From contig NZ_BAABHB010000002.1 of assembly GCF_039541875.1 (NCBI RefSeq), positions 744,001-808,000 of the forward strand: a DNA stretch of 64,000 bases, written 5' to 3'. Positions 48,907-56,130 of this stretch are shown piece after piece. Source of the stretch: Nibrella viscosa (GTDB lineage: Bacteria > Bacteroidota > Bacteroidia > Cytophagales > Spirosomataceae). Position 1 is the first letter of the stretch. The number at the start of each line of letters is the position of its first letter. Made by a program: the position numbers and the translations under genes. The notes below the pieces were generated by a model. The model had not been told where the DNA came from, searched no databases, and saw nothing but the letters and a program-made list of their open reading frames with translations.

Positions 48907-49762
48907 TAGCTTTCAGGATGTTAGTAAAGAACAGTACATGGTACGGCAGCGAATTTTGCCAGTAGTCCCAGGTATGACCGCCCGGCCGTTCGGTGTAATC
49001 ATGGTCGATTCTATTGTAGACCAGCCGGCGGTGCAGTTCGCGGTTCGGCTCGATCAGGAAATCGTCGACCCCACAGTCGATAATCAGCTTTTGGCCGTTG
49101 GCCTTAATCCTGTCGACCATATTCACGACCGAGTTGGCCGCGTAGTAATCAGGGGTTGAGCCCAGCGTACCCAGAATGCGGGCGAAACCCGGCTTTATCT
49201 GGGTTTCAAAATTGGGGTCAATGCGCCAGGTTTTGTAGTTCAGGTCCATCACTCCGCTCATGGTACCGGCTGCGCAGTACAATTCGGGATGGCGGGTTGC
49301 CAGGTACATGGCTCCGTGGCCACCCATGCTCAGCCCGGTAATAACCCGCCCTTTGCGGTCGCGGATGGTGCGGTAGGTATTGTCGATTTTCTCAACCACC
49401 TCTTTGGCGATATATGTCTCGAACAGATTATCTTTCTGAACCGGACTGTCCAGATACCCGCCGAGCCGGTCACCTTCCGGAGTGACAATAATCAGGTTGT
49501 ACTGGTCGGCCAGTTTGTGCAACAGCATTTTATCGGGCGTTTGCTTCAGCCAGTCGCTGAACTGACCACCACCCCCGTGCAGCAGATACAATACGGGATA
49601 GCTGGCTTTACTTTTCGCGTACGACTCCGGCAGCACAACAGCCGCCCGCAGGTTGCGCTTCATGGCCGCACTCGGCACATCGAGCGTGTCGACTTTGGCA
49701 CTAAAGGCCAACAGAGGAGTGAGAGGCAGAATAAGCGAAAGAAATAGACGAGGTAAACGCAT
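48887..49762 (-). CDS. Exported esterase, D/feruloyl-esterase family (2)
   Basis: This 291-residue paralogue of the next gene has a signal peptide (about 1-21), YPVLYLLHGGGGQFSDW, GLSMGGHGA with nucleophile Ser145, acid in GVDDFLIEPN and His in GGHTWDYW. The start is ATG 49762; the frame upstream to 49882 is AT-rich and not protein-like. It is first of the five-esterase run and follows a 145-nt gap after the MerR-type gene. A dyad overlapping a -7-like box lies just upstream. Substrate unknown. Confidence 0.92.
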   Translation of the reverse strand: MRLPRLFLSLILPLTPLLAFSAKVDTLDVPSAAMKRNLRAAVVLPESYAKSKASYPVLYLLHGGGGQFSDWLKQTPDKMLLHKLADQYNLIIVTPEGDRLGGYLDSPVQKDNLFETYIAKEVVEKIDNTYRTIRDRKGRVITGLSMGGHGAMYLATRHPELYCAAGTMSGVMDLNYKTWRIDPNFETQIKPGFARILGTLGSTPDYYAANSVVNMVDRIKANGQKLIIDCGVDDFLIEPNRELHRRLVYNRIDHDYTERPGGHTWDYWQNSLPYHVLFFTNILKANGAVVQ

Positions 49763-49771
49763 GGTTCGATT

Positions 49772-49794
49772 CTTTATGTCAAAAGTACATAAAG
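49772..49794 (-). promoter_or_regulatory. Dyad over a -7-like box upstream of the esterase run
   Basis: The perfect 8-bp inverted repeat 49772-49779 with 49787-49794 has a 7-nt centre. On the minus strand TACTTTTG (49787-49780) lies across that centre and matches TAnnTTTG. It ends 17 nt before the first esterase ATG. This could be a promoter with an overlapping operator; a -33 element is not clear. Confidence 0.4.
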
Positions 49795-49864
49795 AAAGAA
49801 TATGAATCACACTAACTATAAAACAATTGCAAAATTTAATGACAGGGTATAAACCTTTAGAGGA

Positions 49865-49892
49865 GGAGAACCGGGTATTCACCCAGTTCTCC
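49865..49892 (-). terminator. Hairpin downstream of the MerR-type gene
   Basis: A 12-bp stem (49865-49876 with 49881-49892) with one G-T pair and a four-base ATTC loop lies 15 nt beyond the stop. No T-run follows on the minus strand, so it may be a partial terminator separating the regulator from the esterases. Confidence 0.5.
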
Positions 49893-49907
49893 CATAATTC
49901 AGCCCGG

Positions 49908-50687
49908 TTATTTCAGTTGCGTATCGGCAAAGTGAGTCATGGCTTTGCTGATAAATGCCGCGTAAGCCGGATTCTCTTCACCGGTGTAACTCGCCGTGTA
50001 ACGCAGGTCGTGTACATACGTCTGCGCCAGTCCTTTGTAAGCGTCGGCGATGGAGCCGTTTTTACCGACTGAGTCAGCCCAGAACTGGCGGATAATGGCG
50101 TAATGCCGGGCTATTAGCTGCTGCACAGCCGGGTCGGTTGGCTCCAGGTGCATCAGACCGGCTATTTGCAGGGCCACTTCCTTGCTCTCCGCACCCAGTT
50201 GTGCAAAAGCCTCTTTACTCATCCCACGCAGCTTATTCTCCGATTCTTCAACCGCTTCACGGCCGTATTGCTCGACCGCTTCCTGCCGGTACGCGTTGGC
50301 TTGCTCCTTAGAAAAGCCCTGGTACAGTTCGTCGTCAGTTAACATAGTTTGTTCTCCGTTTAAGGTTGAAATTGTTTTGTCAATCGTCACCAACAGTTCG
50401 GATAGCCGGTCTCTTCGTGCCTGTAGGGCCTGCTTGTGGCTTTGCAGAGCCGTCATGACATCGAAATCCGGGTCTTCCAGAATCTGCCTGATGGCTACCA
50501 GTGTAAAGTCCAGCTCCTTGTAAAAGAGAATCTGCTGTAGCCGGATAAGCTCTTTTGGGCCGTAGAGTCGGTACTTCGCTTCGGTACGGATAGAAGGTTT
50601 CAGCAGGCCTAACTCGTCGTAGTGGTGGAGTGTGCGCACACTCACACCCGCCAGTTTTGCCAGTTGCCGGACCGTGTATTGTCTCAT
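49908..50687 (-). CDS. MerR-family regulator with TipAS effector domain
   Basis: This 259-residue regulator has an N-terminal MerR winged helix (about 1-70: YTVRQLAKLAGVSVRTLHHYDELGLLKPS, then RLYGPKELIRLQQILFYKELDFTL), a coiled-coil dimer helix (about 75-115) and a C-terminal TipAS-like domain (about 130-259) with the usual five-helix pattern and HYAIIRQFWADS. TipAS domains bind ligands such as thiopeptides or other multidrug-type compounds; the ligand here is unknown. The start is ATG 50687. It lies directly upstream of, and in the same direction as, the exported-esterase run and divergent from the TonB receptor unit, so either could be its target. Confidence 0.9.
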   Translation of the reverse strand: MRQYTVRQLAKLAGVSVRTLHHYDELGLLKPSIRTEAKYRLYGPKELIRLQQILFYKELDFTLVAIRQILEDPDFDVMTALQSHKQALQARRDRLSELLVTIDKTISTLNGEQTMLTDDELYQGFSKEQANAYRQEAVEQYGREAVEESENKLRGMSKEAFAQLGAESKEVALQIAGLMHLEPTDPAVQQLIARHYAIIRQFWADSVGKNGSIADAYKGLAQTYVHDLRYTASYTGEENPAYAAFISKAMTHFADTQLK

Positions 50688-50835
50688 GGTCAGATGGTTT
50701 GTTGGTTGACGGGCGAAAGGTAGGCTATGACGTAAGGGGAGAGTCAAGAAAAAATTTCATATTTTATTCTTTATTAGTCCTTAAAGTAGATAGGCTATTA
50801 GGTAACATACTGAAAAACAATTTATTAACTTTTTC

Positions 50836-50866
50836 TTGCGTCGTATTAAATCACATACCAACTTTG
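50836..50866 (+). promoter_or_regulatory. Possible promoter for the small peptide / TonB receptor
   Basis: TTG (50836-50838) and CAACTTTG (50859-50866) are 20 nt apart. The -7 box has C in place of the first T of TAnnTTTG. Transcription from it would include the hairpin at 50907-50930 and the 40-codon ORF ahead of the receptor. Confidence 0.4.
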
Positions 50867-50906
50867 CCTGCACATACCCGAAACAAGTACACCGGGCCGG
50901 CCCCAG

Positions 50907-50930
50907 TAAGTTGATTATCGAATCAACTTA
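50907..50930 (+). promoter_or_regulatory. Leader hairpin upstream of the TonB receptor unit
   Basis: A perfect 10-bp stem (50907-50916 with 50921-50930) with an ATCG loop is followed by an AT-rich TTTATTTA stretch. It lies between the possible promoter and the first ORF, where an attenuator or mRNA-stability element would sit. Confidence 0.5.
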
Positions 50931-51005
50931 TTTATTTAGAGTATTAAACTACTTAGTATATAGAGAATGTATCTTTTAATGTTTCAAGCGTACAACCAAC
51001 CAGCT

Positions 51006-51128
51006 ATGAATGACTTACCCGTTGAAACCGGACCGCTGAATCCTTATGCCAAAGCTTTTTTCTGGCTCTATAGCTTACCCTTTTTTGTCCTGATCGTTTT
51101 CGCCCTCGTTTCCGGGCGGGCGGGTTAA
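51006..51128 (+). CDS. 40-residue single-helix membrane peptide
   Basis: The frame from ATG 51006 to TAA 51128 encodes 40 residues: a polar N-terminus (MNDLPVETGPLNPYAKA), one hydrophobic helix of about 19 residues (FFWLYSLPFFVLIVFALVS) and a short GRAG tail. It lies on the same strand 78 nt before a TonB-dependent receptor, with promoter-like boxes upstream and no other gene between. Single-helix peptides of this size are often missed by gene callers. I know of no described homologue. It could regulate or stabilise an inner-membrane partner, or be a leader peptide. Confidence 0.55.
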   Translation: MNDLPVETGPLNPYAKAFFWLYSLPFFVLIVFALVSGRAG

Positions 51129-51206
51129 AATTGCCACGGCTACCATTAACAAGCCAACCAGTCAACTACAGCCATTTTTTGTCAATCAGCTTTACCAACT
51201 CCTCGC

Positions 51207-53819
51207 ATGAAAATTGCCATTACCACCCATTTGTTCTTTTTTTTTCACGGCCCGAAGTCATGGCTGTATGCCGTTCTGCTGCTCGGGTTGTTTCTCGTTC
51301 CGGCCCTGACATCCGCTCAGAACACCCCCGTTATCAACGCCACCGTATCCGGACGGGTAACAGACTCTCGCACCGGTAAGAAACTAACCGGAGCCACCGT
51401 AGCCATTAAAGGAACCACCAACGGCGCTCCGACCGACCAGAACGGGCAGTTTGGGCTGATTACCGGGCAGAAACTACCTTTTACCGTGCTGGTCTCTCAC
51501 CTGGGCTACAAAACCAAAGAAGTACTTGTCAGCGAAGAATTTGTGGACATAAAGCTGGAAGAAAGCTCTGAAGTACTGTCGGAAGTAGTCATCACCTCCC
51601 GTCGCCGGCAGGAGTCGGTGCAGGAGGTGCCTATTCCAATCTCGGTGATACGAGGGCCATTGGTGGAAGATGCCGGAGCATTCAACGTAAACCGCCTGAA
51701 GGAGCTGGTGCCGACCGTGCAGCTTTATTCCTCCAACCCCCGGAACACCACCCTCAATATCCGGGGACTTGGCTCTACGTTTGGGCTGACCAACGACGGC
51801 ATTGATCCGGGCGTCGGTTTTTATGTCGACGGCGTGTACTTCGCCCGTCCGGCGGCCACCACGCTCGATTTTATCGACATCGAGCAGATCGAGGTGCTGC
51901 GCGGGCCGCAGGGCACCCTCTTCGGCAAGAACACCACGGCCGGGGCCTTTAACATTACTACCCGCGCCCCAAGTTTCCAGTCAGGCGGCACTTTCGAGGT
52001 CAGCTACGGGAATTTTGGTTATATCCAGGCCCGCAGCGCCCTTACCGGTCCGCTGAGCAAAAACCTGGCGGCCCGCATTTCCTTTTCCGGTACGCAGCGG
52101 AACGGCCTGCTCTACAACGTCAGAACGGATAAGTATGTAAACACCCTGAACAACCTGGGTTTCCGGGGGCAGTTGCTGTTTACGCCCACCGAGCAGATCC
52201 GAATTACCCTGGCCGGTGATGTATCGGATCAGAAGCCGGACGGCTATGCGCAGGTGGTGGCGGGTGTAGTTGCTACCAAACGGCCGGCTTACCGGCAGTT
52301 CAACCAGATCATTGCCGATTTAGGCTATCAGTTGCCCAGCCAGAACCCTTTCGACCGCATTATCGACCATGATACACCCTGGCGGTCGAATAACCAGCTT
52401 GGTGGCGTGTCGCTCAACCTCGACGCCAAACTAGGGCCGGGGACCCTCACCTCCACCAGCGCGTGGCGGTACTGGAACTGGGACCCCTCCAACGACCGTG
52501 ACTTTACCGGTCTGCCCGTACTCTCCAAATCAGCAGCCACCTCGCGGCACCAGCAGTGGACGCAGGAAGTACGGTATGCCGGTAAGCTGTCTTCCCGCCT
52601 GAGCGGAGTTATAGGTGTTTTTCTGATTGGGCAGGATCTCAAAACGGACCCTGTACATACCGAGGAGTCGGGGGCGGCTCAGTGGCGTTTCTCGCAGAGT
52701 TCGACCAGTCCGCTGTGGAAAACGCCGGGTCTTTTCGACGGCTACGGTATCCGGACCACCTCCCGGCTACAATCCTTCGGGGCGGCTGTGTTCAGTCAGG
52801 TAGACTGGGCCATTACCAGCCGGCTGCACCTGCTGCCGGGATTTCGGTACAACTATGATCAGAAGAAGGTAGCCTTTAACCGGCAGACCTACGGTGGTCT
52901 GCAAACGACCGACCCAGCCTTAATTGCGCTGAAGAATGCCGTCTATACCAACCAGACCTTTGCGGCCGATGTGGACGAAAGCAACCTGTCGGGCCAGCTC
53001 ACGCTAGCTTACAAAGCCAGCAAACGGCTCAATGCTTTTGCCACGTATTCAAACAGCTACAAGCCCGTTGGGGTCAATCTGGGTGGTTTGCCGACCGCCA
53101 ATGGGCAGGTGCTGACCGATCTGGCGCGGATCAGGCCGGAGTACGTGACGCACTATGAAGTAGGAGTGAAGACCAGCCCGACACCGCGATCGACGCTGAA
53201 CGTGGTGTTGCATAACACCGACATCCGCGATTACCAGACGCAGGTGCAAACGGCTGAGGTGGGCGTGAACCGGGGCTACCTGGCCAATGCCGAACGCGTA
53301 CGGGTGATCGGAATGGAAGTAGACGGAAACCTCCGGGTCAGCAACAATCTGAGCCTGTATGGTGCCGTGGCGTACACCGACGGGACGTATATTTCGTTCA
53401 AAAATGCACCGGTGCCGCTGGAAGAAACCGGTGGCGAGTCGGCGTTCAAAGACATTTCGGGCGGTGATTTGCCGGGTATCTCCAAATGGGCTGGTTCACT
53501 GGGCGGAGAAATCAGTGGTGCGGGTACGTTTCTCAATGAGAAAGGCCGGTTCTTCCTCGCTATTGATAACTACTACCGCTCTTCCTTTTCGTCGAGCCCG
53601 TCGCCTTCCGCCTACCTGAACATCAACGGCTACACGCTGGTCAACGCCCGGGCGGGCTTCCGGGCCTCCAACGGCGTATCTGTTCTGGTCTGGTCGCGTA
53701 ACCTGCTTAACAAAAATTATTTTGAGCAGCTTCTGCCGGCGGCCGGTAATGCCGGTCACTACGCGGCCGTGCTCGGTGATCCCCGAACCTACGGGGTAAC
53801 GCTGCGGTATTCGTTCTGA
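51207..53819 (+). CDS. TonB-dependent receptor with CarboxypepD_reg-like domain (1)
   Basis: This 870-residue outer-membrane receptor has a signal peptide (about 1-37, ending LTSAQ), a CarboxypepD_reg-like beta sandwich (about 46-118: VSGRVTDSRTGKKLTGATVAIKGTTNGAPTD), and a plug domain (about 130-250) with VQEVPIPISVI, LNIRGLGS, VDGVYFARPA, IEVLRGPQGTLFGKNTTAG. A 22-strand barrel follows, ending in TYGVTLRYSF with the terminal Phe. No SusD partner is adjacent, so it is probably of the FecA/FpvA or FusA type rather than a classical SusCD pair. The substrate cannot be told; the nearby MerR gene and esterases are possible links. Confidence 0.94.
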   Translation: MKIAITTHLFFFFHGPKSWLYAVLLLGLFLVPALTSAQNTPVINATVSGRVTDSRTGKKLTGATVAIKGTTNGAPTDQNGQFGLITGQKLPFTVLVSHLGYKTKEVLVSEEFVDIKLEESSEVLSEVVITSRRRQESVQEVPIPISVIRGPLVEDAGAFNVNRLKELVPTVQLYSSNPRNTTLNIRGLGSTFGLTNDGIDPGVGFYVDGVYFARPAATTLDFIDIEQIEVLRGPQGTLFGKNTTAGAFNITTRAPSFQSGGTFEVSYGNFGYIQARSALTGPLSKNLAARISFSGTQRNGLLYNVRTDKYVNTLNNLGFRGQLLFTPTEQIRITLAGDVSDQKPDGYAQVVAGVVATKRPAYRQFNQIIADLGYQLPSQNPFDRIIDHDTPWRSNNQLGGVSLNLDAKLGPGTLTSTSAWRYWNWDPSNDRDFTGLPVLSKSAATSRHQQWTQEVRYAGKLSSRLSGVIGVFLIGQDLKTDPVHTEESGAAQWRFSQSSTSPLWKTPGLFDGYGIRTTSRLQSFGAAVFSQVDWAITSRLHLLPGFRYNYDQKKVAFNRQTYGGLQTTDPALIALKNAVYTNQTFAADVDESNLSGQLTLAYKASKRLNAFATYSNSYKPVGVNLGGLPTANGQVLTDLARIRPEYVTHYEVGVKTSPTPRSTLNVVLHNTDIRDYQTQVQTAEVGVNRGYLANAERVRVIGMEVDGNLRVSNNLSLYGAVAYTDGTYISFKNAPVPLEETGGESAFKDISGGDLPGISKWAGSLGGEISGAGTFLNEKGRFFLAIDNYYRSSFSSSPSPSAYLNINGYTLVNARAGFRASNGVSVLVWSRNLLNKNYFEQLLPAAGNAGHYAAVLGDPRTYGVTLRYSF

Positions 53820-53942
53820 TTTCAGTACATTCTGTTCGCTGTTACCGGTAAAGGGAAATAATTCAAGGGGTTGGTACTTTTGAAACTGCCAGTTGTTTTG
53901 AGTAGCTTGGCGGCTGGTTATTCCTTACATACTTGACAACCG

Positions 53943-54914
53943 ATGAGACGAAGAAGTTTTTTGAAAACTGCAGGGGTAGCCGGTGCCATTCCGTTCTGTG
54001 GCGCACCGGTTGAACAGACGGGAGTACCCCTGAAAACACCCGCTTTATCGACACAGGAACAGGAGGCCATCGCCATGGCGCTGGGTAAGAAAGGAACCTA
54101 TAACGAAGCCCAGGCTACCTACTCGGTACCGCTGCCCCGTAATGACCTGAAGGTTACCGTGAAAAATGACCCGGTACCCATTCCGTTCGGCTTTGGGGGC
54201 TGGGTGGCCTTCAAGAAATCGCTTGATGGCAAACAGACCGTGATGATGAGTGATACAGTGCTGCTGGAAGCTGAAGTGAATCCGCTCATCGACGCTACCC
54301 ATGCTGCCGGTCTGGAGGTTGGAGCAATTCACAACCACTTTTTCTACGAACAGCCCCGTATCTTCTACATGCACCTGCACGGCATAGGCGACACGGCCGC
54401 ATTAGCGCAGAAATACGCGAAAGCCATCCGCAGCACCAGGCTGTTTCCGGCCAATCAACCCAGCGGGGGGGCTACCGCCAGTGCCCCGGCACCGACGGGT
54501 TCAGACCTCTTTGATTTACCCGCGCTGGATGGTTTAGTTAAATACAAGGGCGTTGTCAATGGGCCTACCTATAAGTACACGGTTGGACGTGACGACGTAC
54601 AGATCATAGCCATGGGTGCCGAGATGACGGCCGCCATCGGGCTGAATTCCTGGGCCTCGTTTGCCGGTAAGCAGAGCGACGCGCATATTGCGGGCGATAT
54701 AGCCATGCTGGAAGGTGAGGTTAACGATGTCGTGAAGGTGCTGCGACAAAATAATCTGGAAGTCGTGGCCCTGCATCACCATATGCTCGGTGAGCAACCC
54801 CGGACTATCTTCCTGCACTATTACGGCCGGGGACCGGCGGCCAATCTGGCCAAAGGGTTCCGCGCTGCCCTGGACCAGTTAGGCAAAAGAAAGCCGGGCG
54901 GTATGCAGCACTAA
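53943..54914 (+). CDS. Tat-exported protein with two DUF1259 domains
   Basis: This 323-residue protein has a twin-arginine signal (MRRRSFLKTAG, residues 1-11) and two copies of the DUF1259/LppY-LpqO domain (about 35-170 and 195-315). The copies share PFGFGGWVAF/AIGLNSWASF, a VLLEAEVN/AMLEGEVN helix and a His cluster: HNHFF at 130-134 with EQPRIFYMHLHG, and HHHML at 278-282 with EQPRTIFLHYYG. The paired His clusters suggest a metal or small-ligand site in each half. Most DUF1259 proteins studied are duplications like this, but no function is established. The Tat signal argues for folding or cofactor loading in the cytoplasm. It follows the TonB receptor on the same strand. Confidence 0.87.
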   Translation: MRRRSFLKTAGVAGAIPFCGAPVEQTGVPLKTPALSTQEQEAIAMALGKKGTYNEAQATYSVPLPRNDLKVTVKNDPVPIPFGFGGWVAFKKSLDGKQTVMMSDTVLLEAEVNPLIDATHAAGLEVGAIHNHFFYEQPRIFYMHLHGIGDTAALAQKYAKAIRSTRLFPANQPSGGATASAPAPTGSDLFDLPALDGLVKYKGVVNGPTYKYTVGRDDVQIIAMGAEMTAAIGLNSWASFAGKQSDAHIAGDIAMLEGEVNDVVKVLRQNNLEVVALHHHMLGEQPRTIFLHYYGRGPAANLAKGFRAALDQLGKRKPGGMQH

Positions 54915-54930
54915 CACCAGCGCACTCCGT

Positions 54931-55881
54931 TTACCACCATTTTTCGAACCCTTCGGCCGGTTTCCACTGGCTGGAGGGTTCGTAATTATGCCAGAGCAGG
55001 GCGGCCAGTTTCCGCAGCAACACATAGCCTTCGTTGTCGCGTTCCCAGCGCTCATCTTTCTGGTTTTTCGTCATTAGACAATACACGTACTCGCCGTGTG
55101 GGGCATGCACCAGTACCACCTCCGATTTTGACTGGTTGACGGCTCCATTTTTAGTCGCAACTTTAATGTCCGGCGGCAGTTCCGACAGCCCTTCACCATC
55201 CCAGAACTGCCGGCCCAGGTTGCGGTACATCCGTTCGCTGGCATCGGGGCTGATGGCCCGACCCTGCCGGATCATCACCAGCAGTTCGGCCAGTTCGCGG
55301 GGAGTGGTCTGACCCCAGCCGTAACGGGAGCGATTGGCTTCCCGGCCGGGTGTGCGCGAGTTGACCCGCGTCTGCTGAAAACCATTGACCGATAGCCAGT
55401 GATTAATGGTCGCCCCTCCGCCGGCCAGTGCCTGGAGCCACAGACTACCCGTATTGTCGCTGATCGTCTCCATTAGCATGACCACATAGCTGAGCGGGAT
55501 TTTGGCACCGTCTTTCAGCGAGCCGACAATACCGTCGTCGTAGTGCAGCGAGTCTCGGTAGATAAGTTCCTGCTGGTAGGTGAGTTCGCCTTTGTGGATC
55601 TTGTCGAACACCCCGCACATGATGGGGATCTTAATCGTGCTGGCGGTGGGGAATACGGTATCAGCGTTAACGGCAACGACCCGGTTGCTTTTCAAATGGC
55701 GGACATAGACCCCTACATCCCCGTTAAAGCCCCTGAGCAAGTCCTGGATCTGACGGGTCAGCTTGGGGTCCTCTTTAGGGTTAATCAGCCCTGAAGCTTG
55801 AGCGAGAGTTTTAATCCCGGTTGTCGTGTATAGGCTAATAAACAGGAAAAGCCGTAAAGCAGCAGGGCTATAGCGCATCAT
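54931..55881 (-). CDS. Class A beta-lactamase-like serine hydrolase
   Basis: This 316-residue periplasmic protein has a signal peptide (about 1-28). It has the class A beta-lactamase order of motifs: SxxK as STIK with Ser81/Lys84, SDN at 141-143, the omega-loop glutamate Glu181 (GREANR, followed by TTPRELAELL), but KNG (244-246) where active enzymes normally have KTG or KSG. The changed KTG box may lower or alter beta-lactam hydrolysis. It could be a chromosomal, weakly active enzyme of the Bacteroidota class A2 group, or a peptidase-like relative. It converges on the DUF1259 gene with a 16-nt gap. Confidence 0.87.
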   Translation of the reverse strand: MMRYSPAALRLFLFISLYTTTGIKTLAQASGLINPKEDPKLTRQIQDLLRGFNGDVGVYVRHLKSNRVVAVNADTVFPTASTIKIPIMCGVFDKIHKGELTYQQELIYRDSLHYDDGIVGSLKDGAKIPLSYVVMLMETISDNTGSLWLQALAGGGATINHWLSVNGFQQTRVNSRTPGREANRSRYGWGQTTPRELAELLVMIRQGRAISPDASERMYRNLGRQFWDGEGLSELPPDIKVATKNGAVNQSKSEVVLVHAPHGEYVYCLMTKNQKDERWERDNEGYVLLRKLAALLWHNYEPSSQWKPAEGFEKWW

Positions 55882-56130
55882 AAATAGTTTTTTAAGTGTG
55901 CAGACCCATATGGATGGTCCTTCCGATTTACTCCGATATTAAGAAAATTGCCGGAAGTCTCATAAAGCGCTGAATGCTTATGCAGGCCTTCCTTACTGAA
56001 ATCGCATTGATTTTTACAATGAAAGCAGGATACCCGGAATTACGATAGTTTTTGCTATCTTTTTGCGGTCAGTGAATGAGGTGAAATCTGTCCTCGCTTA
56101 CCTGATATAGTTTTGTAAATCAACCACATC

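Larger units (their letters stand above)
50688..51005. other. Divergent intergenic region with promoter-like boxes and a leader hairpin
   Basis: This 318-nt AT-rich gap lies between the MerR-type gene and the 40-codon peptide. It contains a promoter-like pair (50836-50866) and a perfect hairpin (50907-50930), both listed separately. I see no tRNA, small RNA motif or other gene in the rest. Confidence 0.5.

Noticed and set aside
54931..55881. Calling the beta-lactamase-like gene a pseudogene because of KNG
   Set aside because: The frame is intact with signal peptide, SxxK, SDN and the omega-loop Glu; one changed box does not show loss of function.
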